Under the pieces are notes generated by a model. That model ran no database searches and was not told where the DNA came from. It was given only the letters and a program-made list of their open reading frames with translations. The position numbers were made by a program, and so were the translations under genes. This document shows positions 1 through 7,810 of a stretch of 28,960 nucleotides of DNA, piece after piece. Source of the stretch: Actinobacillus sp. (lineage in GTDB: Bacteria > Pseudomonadota > Gammaproteobacteria > Enterobacterales > Pasteurellaceae); contig JAHHQY010000015.1 in assembly GCA_020026115.1 (NCBI GenBank), positions 1-28,960 of the forward strand, in the 5' to 3' direction. The stretch's first letter is position 1, and each line of letters begins with the position of its first letter.

Positions 1-292
1 CAGCTTTTCGGTACCATTTCACCGCTTCTTCATCAGATTGTGCAACACCTTGACCTAGCAGATACATCCTACCTAAAATATTTTGAGCCCCATCATGCCC
101 TTGTTCCGCAGCTTTTCGGTACCATTTCACCGCTTCTTCATCAGATTGCTCAACACCTCGACAATTCTCATACATCCAACCTAAAAGAAATTGAACGTTA
201 GCATCACCTTGCTTAGCTTTTTCTCGAAAGAACTTAAATGCTTTAATTTCAGATTGTTCATCTATTTCATCTACAACATTTTGATTATCCAT
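1..292 (-). CDS. Sel1-repeat protein A (3' part cut by window edge)
   Basis: A reading frame starting at ATG 290-292 runs off the left end of the window, giving 97 visible codons. GGA lies six bases upstream of the start. The first 25 or so residues are charged and hydrophilic (MDNQNVVDEIDEQ) with no signal peptide. They are followed by Sel1-type repeats of about 36 residues with the pattern LGxMYxxGxGVxQSxxEAVKWYRKAAEQG. Sel1 repeats are TPR-like helical hairpins that usually mediate protein-protein contacts. The exported-looking neighbours (B and C) have signal peptides, so this paralogue probably stays in the cytoplasm, or its 5' end was replaced during duplication. The partner and function are unknown. 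The family call is firm; the total length cannot be seen. Confidence 0.85.
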   Translation of the reverse strand, partial: MDNQNVVDEIDEQSEIKAFKFFREKAKQGDANVQFLLGWMYENCRGVEQSDEEAVKWYRKAAEQGHDGAQNILGRMYLLGQGVAQSDEEAVKWYRKA

Positions 293-321
293 TTTATTTC
301 CTTTTATTTTTAAAAATATAA

Positions 322-349
322 ATAAGCTCGCCGATAGTGGCTAGCTTAT
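322..349 (-). repeat. Degenerate copy of the pntB downstream hairpin
   Basis: The arms ATAAGCTCGCC and GGCTAGCTTAT enclose GATAGT. This matches the perfect hairpin at 3004-3031 except for one base that breaks the stem. It lies between gene A and the pntB-tail remnant, in the same order as the intact arrangement downstream of pntB. It is therefore part of a duplicated block rather than an independent terminator, though it may still terminate weakly. Confidence 0.75.
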
Positions 350-394
350 GTTTTAAATCATTTGGTGTAAAGCTGTTCGCACCGAAATTTTGCC

Positions 395-436
395 TTAGAG
401 ATATTTTAAAATCTCTTCTCTGCAATCTTTTGCATT
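395..436 (-). pseudogene. Remnant of the pntB 3' end (last ~14 codons)
   Basis: Read on the minus strand, this stretch encodes NAKDCREEILKYL followed by TAA. The true PntB C-terminus at 3077 reads DAKDRVEDILKHL. The nucleotide match spans about 42 bases with roughly ten substitutions, and continues downstream through the CACCGAAATTTTG element and the ATAAGCTCGCC hairpin. Upstream of about 436 the similarity to pntB stops. It has no start or ribosome site and is not a gene. It is a footprint of a duplication that copied the end of pntB together with a following sel1 gene. Confidence 0.75.
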
Positions 437-490
437 GTTCATGTCTGTGTAATATCGCTTACAATTTAGGTATTTCCCATCACAAAAATA

Positions 491-516
491 AAAAAGCCTA
501 AGCATTCAACTTAGGC
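491..516 (-). terminator. Rho-independent terminator after Sel1 gene B
   Basis: The stem GCCTAAG/CTTAGGC (496-502 and 510-516) has a 7-base loop, followed on the minus strand by a T run. It lies 17 bases past the ancestral stop codon of gene B at 533. It is the duplicate of the terminator at 1549-1575, differing only in the loop. Confidence 0.8.
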
Positions 517-532
517 TTGAATTTTGATTTCG

Positions 533-1444
533 TTAAAATAGCTCGGTTAAAAGCTCTTTTGCTTCCCTGTTATTTTGTGCGGCCGCTCGTTGAAACCAAA
601 TTTTCGCTTTCATTTTTGATTGTAGAATACCGACCCCATAATAGTACATTTTACCCAAATTACATTGCGCTACATCATTACCTTGCTCGGCGGATTTTCG
701 GTACCATTTCACTGCTTCGGTATAAGATTGCTTAACACCTCAACCGTACTTATACATCCAACCTAAATTAACTTGAGCATCAGCAAAACCTTGCTCGACG
801 GATTTTCGATACCATTTCACCGCTTCGACATCAGATTTCGCAACACCTAGACCATAAAAATACATTATACCTAACTTAAGTTGAGCATCAGCATTTCCTT
901 GCTCAGCCGATTTTCGAAACCATTTCACCGCTTCAACATCAGATTGTGCAATACCTCGACCATTATTATACATCATACCTAAATTATTTTGAGCGTTAGC
1001 ATGACCTTGCTGAGCTGATTTCCAATACCATTTCACCGCTTCAGCATCAGATTGCGCAACACCTAGACCATTCTCATACATCACGCCTAAAACATATTGC
1101 GCGTCAGTATTACCTTGCTCAGCAGCTTTTCGGTACCATTTCAACGCGTCAATATCAGATTGTGCAACACCTAAACCATCCTCATACATCATGCCTAAAT
1201 TATATTGAGCATAAGCATGACCTTGCTCGGCAGCTTTTCGATACCAATTCATCGCATTGGTATAATCTTTTTTTTCAAAATAAGCATAAGCTAAAGCAAC
1301 TTTATAACTTGCATCATTACTTGTATTCACAGCTTGTGTGCAAACGTCTATGGTTCGATTTTGGGTACATTGTTCTAAAACATCCATACTTGCAAAGGAC
1401 TGTGTTGCCATGAAACTGGATAAAACTAAGATAAATTTTTTCAT
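533..1444 (-). pseudogene. Sel1-repeat protein B, interrupted by an in-frame TGA
   Basis: The frame opens at ATG 1442-1444, with GGAG five bases upstream; the ATG just before it (1445-1447) sits too close to that site. It encodes a signal peptide (MKKFILVLSSFMATQSFAS, probable cleavage after FAS) and then Sel1 repeats. TGA at 740-742 replaces the CGA (Arg) expected in the YGRGVKQ part of a repeat. The same frame then stays open for another 68 codons to TAA at 533-535 and matches the C-terminus of gene C closely (LLTELF at the end). The ancestral protein was therefore about 303 residues. The product now would be about 234 residues unless the stop is read through or is a sequencing error. A truncated Sel1 protein could still fold because the repeats are modular, so loss of function is not certain. 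It was probably exported to the periplasm. Confidence 0.75.
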
Positions 1445-1548
1445 CATTTCTCCGTTAAATTAAATTTATTGTTCAAAATACAAGCTTTATTGTAAATTAT
1501 AGGTAAACATTCTTCTTTAACTTTTTGATAATACACTATTTTTACAAC

Positions 1549-1575
1549 AAAAAAGCCTAAGCATGAAACTTAGGC
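1549..1575 (-). terminator. Rho-independent terminator after Sel1 gene C
   Basis: The stem GCCTAAG (1555-1561) and CTTAGGC (1569-1575) has a 7-base loop, followed on the minus strand by six T. It sits 17 bases beyond the stop of gene C and separates it from the promoter region of gene B. Confidence 0.85.
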
Positions 1576-1591
1576 TTGAATTTTGATTTCG

Positions 1592-2956
1592 TTAAAATAG
1601 CTCGGTTAAAAGCTGTTTTGCTGTACTATGATTTTGTGCGGCCGCTCGTTGTAACCAAATTTTCGCTTTCATTTTTGATTGTCGAATACCGATCCCATAA
1701 TAATACATTTTACCCAAATTATATTGTGCTACGTCATTACCTTGCTCGGCGGATTTTCGGTACCATTTCACCGCTTCGGTATAAGATTGCTTAACACCTC
1801 GACCATTATCATACATCACACCTAAATTATTTTGCGCAGCAGCATTACCTTGGTTAGCACCTTTACGATACCACTTCACTATTTCTGATAAAGATCCTTC
1901 AACACCTTGACCTTTTTCATACATCATTGCTAATTGAAAAGAGGCCTCTCCATCACCTTGCTCCGCATCTTTACGATAAGATTTGAGCGCTTTACGATAC
2001 CAGCTTGTTGCTTTAGGGTAAGATTGTTCAACACCTCTCCCAAAATCATACATTTCCCCTAATTTTTGTTGAGCGTAAGCGTGACCTTGCTCAGCGGATT
2101 TTTGATACCATTTCACCGCTTCAACATCAGATTGCGCAACTCCTCGACCTTCAGTATACATCGTCCCTAAAAATACTTGAGCGTCAACATTTCCTTGCTC
2201 AGCCGGTTTTCGAAACCATTTCACCGCTTCAACATCAGATTGTGCAATTCCTCGACCATACAGATACATCAAACCTAAATTATATTGCGCGTCAGCATTA
2301 CCTTGCTGAGCTGATTTCCAATACCATTTCACCGCTTCAATATCAGATTGCGCAACTCCTCGACCATTAAAATACATCACTCCTAAATAATATTGAGCTT
2401 TAGCATGACCTTGCTGAGCTGATTTCCAATACCATTTCACCGCTTCAACATCAGATTGCGCAACTCCTCGACCATTATCATACATCCAACCTAAATTAAA
2501 TTGAGCAGAAACATGACCTTGCTCGGCGGATTTTCGATACCACTTCACCGCGTCTGTATAAGATTGTTCAATACCTCGACCATTCCAATACATCAAACCT
2601 AAATTATATTGAGCGTAAGCATGACCTTGCTCGGCGGATTTTCGGTACCATTTCACCGCTTCGGTATAAGATTGCTTAACATCATACATCACACCTAAAT
2701 TATTTTGAGCGTCAGCATGACCTTGCTCGGCAGCTTTTCGGTACCAGTTCACTGCTTCAACATAAGATTTCGCAACACCTAGACCATTCTGATACATCCA
2801 ACCTAAATAATTTTGAGCTTCAGCATCATCACTTTTCTTAACGGCTTGAGTACAATTTTTAATGTTTGGGTTTTGCTTGCATTTTTCTAAATCATTAACA
2901 TTGGCACAAGATTGAAGTGCCATGAAACTGGATAAAACCAAGATAATTTTTCTCAT
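1592..2956 (-). CDS. Sel1-repeat protein C, probable lipoprotein or exported protein
   Basis: The start chosen is ATG 2954-2956, behind a good AAAAGGAAA ribosome site. The longer frame up to 3064 runs through the pntB terminator and is rejected. The product is 454 residues. It begins MRKIILVLSSFMALQSCAN, a signal peptide ending in LQSC, which resembles a lipobox with Gln unusual at -2. About 11 Sel1 repeats of 36 residues follow, each with an LGxMY core and EAVKWYRKSAEQG. The second repeat lacks the usual NGRG (MYDVKQS), and a later one carries an extra SYRKDAEQG-like insertion, so the repeats are still changing. The protein is probably periplasmic or membrane-anchored and acts as a protein-interaction scaffold; its partner is unknown. 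It lies directly downstream of pntB but beyond a strong terminator, so it is probably transcribed separately. Confidence 0.88.
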   Translation of the reverse strand: MRKIILVLSSFMALQSCANVNDLEKCKQNPNIKNCTQAVKKSDDAEAQNYLGWMYQNGLGVAKSYVEAVNWYRKAAEQGHADAQNNLGVMYDVKQSYTEAVKWYRKSAEQGHAYAQYNLGLMYWNGRGIEQSYTDAVKWYRKSAEQGHVSAQFNLGWMYDNGRGVAQSDVEAVKWYWKSAQQGHAKAQYYLGVMYFNGRGVAQSDIEAVKWYWKSAQQGNADAQYNLGLMYLYGRGIAQSDVEAVKWFRKPAEQGNVDAQVFLGTMYTEGRGVAQSDVEAVKWYQKSAEQGHAYAQQKLGEMYDFGRGVEQSYPKATSWYRKALKSYRKDAEQGDGEASFQLAMMYEKGQGVEGSLSEIVKWYRKGANQGNAAAQNNLGVMYDNGRGVKQSYTEAVKWYRKSAEQGNDVAQYNLGKMYYYGIGIRQSKMKAKIWLQRAAAQNHSTAKQLLTELF

Positions 2957-3003
2957 TCTTTTTCCTTTTATTTTGAGTGTTAAAACCTTATTCAAAAATG
3001 AAA

Positions 3004-3068
3004 ATAAGCTCGCCGATAGTGGCGAGCTTATGTTTTCAATCCTTCGGTGTAAAGTTGTTCGCACCGAA
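3004..3068 (-). terminator. Double hairpin terminator of the pntAB operon
   Basis: Past the pntB stop the minus strand first forms a hairpin TTCGGTG/CACCGAA (3062-3068 with 3043-3049). Next comes a perfect 11-bp stem ATAAGCTCGCC/GGCGAGCTTAT (3004-3014 and 3021-3031, loop of 6), followed by TTTTCATTTTT. The second stem is the likely terminator. The first belongs to the dispersed CGCRCCGAAATTTT family seen elsewhere in the window. Confidence 0.8.
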
Positions 3069-3076
3069 ATTTTGTC

Positions 3077-4450
3077 TTAGAGGTGTTTTAAAATGTCTTC
3101 TACGCGATCTTTGGCATCACCAAATAACATTTGTGTGTTTTCTTTAAAGAAAAGTGGATTTTGTACGCCGGCATAACCTACGGCCATTGAGCGTTTAAAG
3201 ACGATCACGTTACCTGCATTCCAAACTTCCAATACTGGCATTCCTGCAATTGGGCTGTTTGGATCTTCCATCGCGGCTGGGTTAACGGTGTCATTTGCAC
3301 CGATAACTAACACCACGTCGGTATGGGCAAAGTCTTCGTTAATTTCATCCATTTCTTGCACAATGTCGTAAGGAACTTTCGCTTCTGCTAATAAAACATT
3401 CATATGACCTGGCAAACGTCCTGCAACAGGGTGAATACCAAAGCGCACATCAACGCCACGTTCGCGTAATTTTTTAGTTAAATCCGCAACTGGGTATTGC
3501 GCTTGAGCCACCGCCATACCGTATCCTGGTGTGATGATAACGGATTTTGCATTTTTCAACATTTCTGCTACGTCTTCTGCGTTGGTTTCTTGATGTTCGC
3601 CTTGTTCTGCATCGCTGGATACTTGAACATCATTACCAAAGCCACCTGCAATAACGCTAATAAATGAGCGGTTCATTGCTTTGCACATAATGTAGGAAAG
3701 AATAGCACCTGAAGAACCTACTAATGCACCAGTAATAATTAAAAGGTCATTATCAAGCATAAAGCCTGCTGCCGCTGCCGCCCAACCTGAATAAGAGTTT
3801 AGCATGGACACAACAACGGGCATATCCGCGCCACCAATGGAAGCCACTAAATGCCAACCAAAACCTAATGCGATGATTAACATAAGAAGCACAGGGAATA
3901 AATTTGCAGGTTCTTTAATGAATGCGATCATCAATAAAAATGATACAACTAAAGCCGTTAAATTCATTTTATGGCGATGTGGCAACATTAAGGCTTTTGA
4001 TTTCATTTTTCCGCTTAATTTACCAAAAGCGACAATGGAACCTGTAAAAGTGACTGCCCCGATGAAAATCCCTAAAAAGACTTCCACGTTGTGAATGGTT
4101 TCCATAGCCGGCGACATACTTTCATGCAAGCCATAGCTATTAAAGCCAACTAATACGGCAGCTAAACCTACAAAGCTATGTAAAATGGCCACAAGTTCTG
4201 GCATTTGTGTCATTTCTACGGCTAATGCTTTGCGGATACCTAAAATTGCCCCAATTAACATAGCAAGTAAAATCCACCATGTGCCTTGAGTGTGCGGTGA
4301 AAAAATGGTTACCACAAGGGCAATTCCCATACCAATAATACCGTACCAAGCACCCGCTTTAGCCGTTTCGTGTTTAGAAAGACCTGCCAAACTCATAATA
4401 AATAGCAAGGCAGAAACAATATAGGCGGCTTGAATAAATCCTAAAGACAT
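3077..4450 (-). CDS. pntB: NAD(P) transhydrogenase subunit beta
   Basis: PntB carries the NADP(H)-binding domain III and most of the membrane domain II of the proton-translocating transhydrogenase. This enzyme uses the proton gradient to reduce NADP+ with NADH in the inner membrane. The 457 residues are close to the E. coli length of about 462. Residues 1 to about 260 are a run of hydrophobic helices. Domain III follows, with VIITPGYGMAVAQAQYP, GRLPGHMNVLLAEA, GANDTVNPAA and GYAGVQNPLFF, all typical NADP-site segments. The start ATG has GGAGAAACAACG in front. It lies 12 bases after pntA, so the two are clearly co-transcribed. Nothing is missing from the gene. Confidence 0.97.
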   Translation of the reverse strand: MSLGFIQAAYIVSALLFIMSLAGLSKHETAKAGAWYGIIGMGIALVVTIFSPHTQGTWWILLAMLIGAILGIRKALAVEMTQMPELVAILHSFVGLAAVLVGFNSYGLHESMSPAMETIHNVEVFLGIFIGAVTFTGSIVAFGKLSGKMKSKALMLPHRHKMNLTALVVSFLLMIAFIKEPANLFPVLLMLIIALGFGWHLVASIGGADMPVVVSMLNSYSGWAAAAAGFMLDNDLLIITGALVGSSGAILSYIMCKAMNRSFISVIAGGFGNDVQVSSDAEQGEHQETNAEDVAEMLKNAKSVIITPGYGMAVAQAQYPVADLTKKLRERGVDVRFGIHPVAGRLPGHMNVLLAEAKVPYDIVQEMDEINEDFAHTDVVLVIGANDTVNPAAMEDPNSPIAGMPVLEVWNAGNVIVFKRSMAVGYAGVQNPLFFKENTQMLFGDAKDRVEDILKHL

Positions 4451-4462
4451 CGTTGTTTCTCC

Positions 4463-6001
4463 TTATCCTTTTTTAAACATAGCAAGCATACGTTGAGTAA
4501 CTTTAAAGCCACCGAAAATGTTAATACTTGCAACTAAAATGGCGATAAATGCCAACAAACTAATAAAAATTCCACCTTGTGCAATTTGTAAAACTGCCCC
4601 AACGATAATAATGCCCGAAATCGCATTGGTTACCGCCATCAATGGTGTATGTAGTGCGTGGGTCACATTCCAAACCACGTAATAACCTACCACGCATGAA
4701 AGGACGAATACGGAGAAATGAGATAAAAATTCTGTTGGTGCAACTGCGGCAACCCAAAGGAAAGCAAAAACAGCTAAAGCCATTAAGCTGTATTTTTTCT
4801 TCGCACTCATCGGTGCTTTTTCTGCTTTTTTCTTTTGCGGTTTAGCCGTTTGTGGCGCAGGTTTTGCTTGCGCTGAAACTTTAATTGGCGGAGCTGGCCA
4901 TGTGATTTCACCTTCACGCACAACCGTTACACAACGTAAAATGACATCGTCAAAATTGATGTCAATTTCACCTTCTTTTTTCGGCGCGAGTAATTTTAAT
5001 AAATTCACTAAGTTTGTGCCGTAAAGTTGGGAAGATTGCGTTGGCAGACGACTTGGTAAATCGGTATAACCAATAATTTTTACTTGGTTTTTCGTTTTAA
5101 CAATTTTATCTGCTACGGTTAATTCACAGTTACCGCCTGTTGCGGCTGCTAAATCCACAATCACGCTACCTGGTTTCATACTAGCAACCATTTCTTTGGT
5201 CACTAACAATGGCGCAGGTTTGCCTGGAATTAACGCTGTGGTGATAATGATGTCCACTTCTTTTGCTTGTTCCGCATAAAGTTCTAAAGCTCGGCGATTA
5301 AATTCTTCCGACATCACTTTGGCATAGCCATCACCGCTACCGCCTTCTTCTTTATAATTTAATTCTAAGAAGCTTGCGCCCATACTTTCGACTTGTTCTT
5401 TTACTTCTGGACGTGAGTCAAATGCACGCACAATAGCGCCAAGACTTTGAGCAGCCCCAATGGCCGCAAGCCCTGCTACGCCTGCCCCAATAACCAAAAC
5501 TTTCGCAGGTGGCACTTTACCTGCTGCGGTAATTTGTCCCGTAAAGAAACTTCCAAATTCATTCGCCGCTTCAATAACCGCGCGATAACCTGCAATGTTC
5601 GCCATGGAACTTAGCGCGTCCATAGATTGTGCGCGTGAAATACGCGGTACGGCGTCCATCGCTAACACATTAATTTTTTTCGCGCTTAATTTTTCCATTA
5701 GTTCAGGATGTTGCGCAGGCCAAATAAAGCTGACTAAAGTAGCACCTTCTTTCATTAAAGCAATTTCGTCATCTTCTGGCGCATTGACTTTAAAAATAAT
5801 ATCTGCTTGCCAAACTTCTTTTTCTGAGCCAATTTTCGCGCCCGCTTCAACATAAGCTGGATCTTCAAAACTGGCTTTTACGCCCGCATTTTTTTCCACT
5901 AAGACCTCAAAACCTAACTTCAAGATTTCTTGAACGGTTTTCGGGGTGGCTGCTATACGATTTTCATTTTTTAGCCGTTCTTTGGGTACACCAATTTGCA
6001 T
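4463..6001 (-). CDS. pntA: NAD(P) transhydrogenase subunit alpha
   Basis: PntA carries the NAD(H)-binding domain I plus the first four membrane helices of the transhydrogenase; it partners PntB encoded immediately downstream. The 512 residues match the E. coli form (510). Visible marks are the N-terminal VPKE block, the RQD loop RISRAQSMD (R120, Q125, D128), the dinucleotide fold GAGVAGLAA near residue 172 with an acidic RAFDSR end at about 195, and GSGDGYAKVMS. An Ala/Pro/Lys-rich linker at about 375-400 precedes four hydrophobic helices (about 405-505). GGAAAC precedes the ATG. A copy of the 13-mer TTTCGGCGCGAGT (4979-4991) lies inside the coding region. It is the first gene of the operon and its promoter lies in the 6002-6322 interval. 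Confidence 0.97.
   Translation of the reverse strand: MQIGVPKERLKNENRIAATPKTVQEILKLGFEVLVEKNAGVKASFEDPAYVEAGAKIGSEKEVWQADIIFKVNAPEDDEIALMKEGATLVSFIWPAQHPELMEKLSAKKINVLAMDAVPRISRAQSMDALSSMANIAGYRAVIEAANEFGSFFTGQITAAGKVPPAKVLVIGAGVAGLAAIGAAQSLGAIVRAFDSRPEVKEQVESMGASFLELNYKEEGGSGDGYAKVMSEEFNRRALELYAEQAKEVDIIITTALIPGKPAPLLVTKEMVASMKPGSVIVDLAAATGGNCELTVADKIVKTKNQVKIIGYTDLPSRLPTQSSQLYGTNLVNLLKLLAPKKEGEIDINFDDVILRCVTVVREGEITWPAPPIKVSAQAKPAPQTAKPQKKKAEKAPMSAKKKYSLMALAVFAFLWVAAVAPTEFLSHFSVFVLSCVVGYYVVWNVTHALHTPLMAVTNAISGIIIVGAVLQIAQGGIFISLLAFIAILVASINIFGGFKVTQRMLAMFKKG
4979..4991. repeat. Intragenic copy of the dispersed ACTCGCGCCGAAA word
   Basis: This is an exact TTTCGGCGCGAGT inside pntA, encoding part of LAPKKE. 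The same 13-mer forms both arms of the intergenic hairpins after purA and mpl, and one arm of those after modD and fdhD. One-mismatch copies lie inside modD (10284-10295), yccS (12277-12288), fdhE (16405-16416) and menH (28657-28669). Its presence inside genes shows that it is not only a terminator stem. Confidence 0.75.
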
Positions 6002-6322
6002 AATGTTTCCTTTAAACTTATAAATAAAACCTTGAGCTTACGCTCCCTTCAACTTGACTTAGGGTCAATTTGGCATTGATTCTACTCTTTATCTTATTAT
6101 GAAAAAAGAAGAAAAGTTCCATTTTGTCGACTGTGTCACATTAGTTTTTTTTATCTTTATTTTTAGTTTACCTTGTTGTTTTTAATGATTTTTTTAAAAT
6201 TTACGCACTCGCACCGAAAATTTAACCTTCTTTTTATTTTTTATTTGCTTTAATTCAACAACTAAAGGTAGAATGCCGAGTTCTTTTTTGTTTAACTCTC
6301 AACTTTCTTAAAGGCGGAAAAT
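6002..6322. promoter_or_regulatory. Divergent pntA/purA intergenic region
   Basis: This is an AT-rich interval between two divergent operons with no supportable gene. It contains a likely purA promoter (listed separately), a variant ACTCGCACCGAAA element at 6207-6219, and small inverted repeats TTGAC/GTCAA and GAGC/GCTC in the pntA leader (6033-6070). A loose CRP-like match, TGTCG-N6-TCACA, sits at 6125-6140 (8 of 10 positions). The pntA promoter itself could not be placed with confidence. Confidence 0.5.
6245..6274 (+). promoter_or_regulatory. Candidate purA promoter
   Basis: A -35-like TTGCTT (6245-6250) and a -10-like TAGAAT (6269-6274) are separated by 18 bp, about 48 bp before the purA start. 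This is inferred from consensus alone. Confidence 0.45.
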
Positions 6323-7618
6323 ATGGGAAAAAGTGTTGTTATCTTAGGCGCTCAATGGGGCGATGAAGGTAAAGGCAAAATTGTTGACTTACTAACCGAC
6401 CGCGTGAAATACGTTGTGCGCTATCAAGGCGGACATAACGCAGGTCACACTCTTATCATCAACGGCGAAAAAACCGTTTTACGTTTAATTCCAAGCGGTA
6501 TCTTACGCAACAACGTAACTTGCTTAATTGGTAATGGCGTGGTTGTTTCTCCTGATGCACTAATGCAAGAAATGGGTGAATTAGAAAGTCGTGGTATTAA
6601 TGTGCGTGAACGCTTGAAAATTTCAGAAGCTTGTCCGTTAATCCTGCCTTATCATGTGGCGATGGATCATGCTCGTGAAAAAGCACTTGGCAAAAAAGCA
6701 ATTGGTACCACAGGCCGTGGTATTGGCCCTGCGTACGAAGATAAAGTTGCTCGTCGTGGTTTACGCGTAGGCGATCTTTTCGACAAAGAAGCTTTTGCGG
6801 AAAAACTAAAAAACATCTTAGATTATTACAACTTCCAACTTGTTCATTACTATAAAGCTGAACCTGTAGATTTTGATACCGTTATGCAAAATGTTTTTGC
6901 AGTTGCTGATGTTATTACAGGTATGGTTGCTGACGTGACCACCATTTTAGATAAAGCACGCAAAGCGGGCGATAATATCTTATTTGAAGGCGCACAAGGC
7001 ACAATGTTAGATATTGACCAAGGCACTTATCCTTATGTTACTAGTTCAAATACCACCGCAGGCGGTGTTTCAACAGGTGCAGGTTTTGGCCCTTGTCATA
7101 TTGACTACGTTTTAGGCATTATCAAAGCTTATTGTACGCGTGTTGGCGGTGGCCCATTTACCACAGAATTATTCGATGATATTGGCGCACAAATTGCCAA
7201 ACGCGGAAATGAATTCGGTGCGGTAACAGGTCGCGCTCGTCGTTGTGGTTGGTTTGATGCCGTGGCTATTCGTCGCGCTATTCAAGTAAACAGTATTTCA
7301 GGTTTTTGTATGACAAAACTTGATGTTTTAGATGGCTTAGATGAAGTGAAAATCTGCGTTGGTTACAAAATGCCAAATGGTGAAATTGTTGATTTTGCGC
7401 CACTTGCTGCGAAAGATTGGGAAGGCGTAGAACCTATTTATGAATCTATGCCTGGCTGGAAAGAAAATACTTTCGGCGTAACCGATGTTGAAGCTTTACC
7501 GCTAAATTGTCGCAATTACATTAAACGCATTGAAGAAGTAACAGGCGTGCCAATTGCTATTCTTTCTACCGGCCCTGATCGCGTAGAAACTATGATTTTA
7601 CAAGATCCTTTTGCTTAA
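6323..7618 (+). CDS. purA: Adenylosuccinate synthetase
   Basis: PurA joins IMP and aspartate with GTP hydrolysis to form adenylosuccinate, the first committed step from IMP to AMP, in the cytosol. The 431 residues match the usual bacterial length (432 in E. coli). The GTP/IMP loop GDEGKGKIVD contains the catalytic Asp14, and GGHNAGHT contains His42. GTTGRGIGPAYEDK, FEGAQGTMLDIDQGTYPYVTSSN, TRVGGGPFTTE and the C-terminal STGPDR guanine-site segment are all present. AAGGCGG lies eight bases before the ATG. It is a single-gene unit closed by the hairpin at 7639-7678. Confidence 0.98.
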   Translation: MGKSVVILGAQWGDEGKGKIVDLLTDRVKYVVRYQGGHNAGHTLIINGEKTVLRLIPSGILRNNVTCLIGNGVVVSPDALMQEMGELESRGINVRERLKISEACPLILPYHVAMDHAREKALGKKAIGTTGRGIGPAYEDKVARRGLRVGDLFDKEAFAEKLKNILDYYNFQLVHYYKAEPVDFDTVMQNVFAVADVITGMVADVTTILDKARKAGDNILFEGAQGTMLDIDQGTYPYVTSSNTTAGGVSTGAGFGPCHIDYVLGIIKAYCTRVGGGPFTTELFDDIGAQIAKRGNEFGAVTGRARRCGWFDAVAIRRAIQVNSISGFCMTKLDVLDGLDEVKICVGYKMPNGEIVDFAPLAAKDWEGVEPIYESMPGWKENTFGVTDVEALPLNCRNYIKRIEEVTGVPIAILSTGPDRVETMILQDPFA

Positions 7619-7638
7619 TTCTTTTATGTAAAATCTTA

Positions 7639-7678
7639 ACTCGCGCCGAAATTTTGTAAACGATTTTTCGGCGCGAGT
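7639..7678 (+). terminator. Terminator of purA, built from a 13-bp inverted repeat
   Basis: ACTCGCGCCGAAA (7639-7651) pairs with TTTCGGCGCGAGT (7666-7678) across a 14-base loop, followed by CGTTTTATT. Both arms are exact copies of the dispersed 13-mer discussed in the findings. Confidence 0.8.
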
Positions 7679-7750
7679 CGTTTTATTCCTTTCTTTTTTT
7701 CTCTTCCCTTTTCATCTCTTTTGCATAATAACCCTTTTTTTGTACTTATT

Positions 7751-7774
7751 CGTTATTTATAAAGCTATATAATG
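7751..7774 (+). promoter_or_regulatory. Putative ModE operator overlapping the mod -10 box
   Basis: CGTTATTTA (7751-7759) and TATATAATG (7766-7774) form an imperfect dyad with a 6-bp spacer. This closely follows the ModE consensus CGnTATATA-N(4-8)-TATATAnCG. TATAAT at 7768-7773 is a perfect -10 hexamer inside the right half, so bound ModE would block transcription when molybdate is plentiful. The -35 region is weak. The site lies about 37 bp upstream of modA. ModE itself is not encoded in the window. Confidence 0.6.
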
Positions 7775-7810
7775 TGCGTTTTTTAATAACGTTCTAAAAA
7801 AGGAAATGTG

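Larger units (their letters stand above)
1..2830 (-). repeat. 108-bp tandem repeats encoding Sel1 motifs, shared by three genes
   Basis: The coding parts of the three Sel1 genes are built of repeating blocks of about 108 bp (36 codons). Short stretches such as TACCATTTCACCGCTTC (plus-strand view) recur in most units. Some neighbouring units in genes B and C are almost identical, for example those encoding EAVKWYWKSAQQG. Such DNA-level identity favours unequal crossing-over and gene conversion. This is protein-coding repetition, not a CRISPR array: there are no unique spacers between short palindromic repeats. Confidence 0.85.

Noticed and set aside
517..735. Open frame of 72 codons on the plus strand (a near-identical one at 1576-1794)
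   Set aside because: Both are antisense to the conserved C-terminal coding part of Sel1 genes B and C; their similarity simply reflects the duplicated genes. No ribosome site is present.
1..2830. CRISPR-like repeat array
   Set aside because: The repeats are about 108 bp, keep an open frame and encode Sel1 motifs; there are no short palindromic repeats with unique spacers.
2957..3064. N-terminal extension of Sel1 gene C
   Set aside because: It would start inside the pntB terminator and has no ribosome site. The ATG at 2954-2956 has a strong one and begins a signal peptide.
6125..6140. CRP-like site TGTCG-N6-TCACA between pntA and purA
   Set aside because: Only 8 of 10 positions match, with the left half poor, and no promoter could be placed at a suitable distance.
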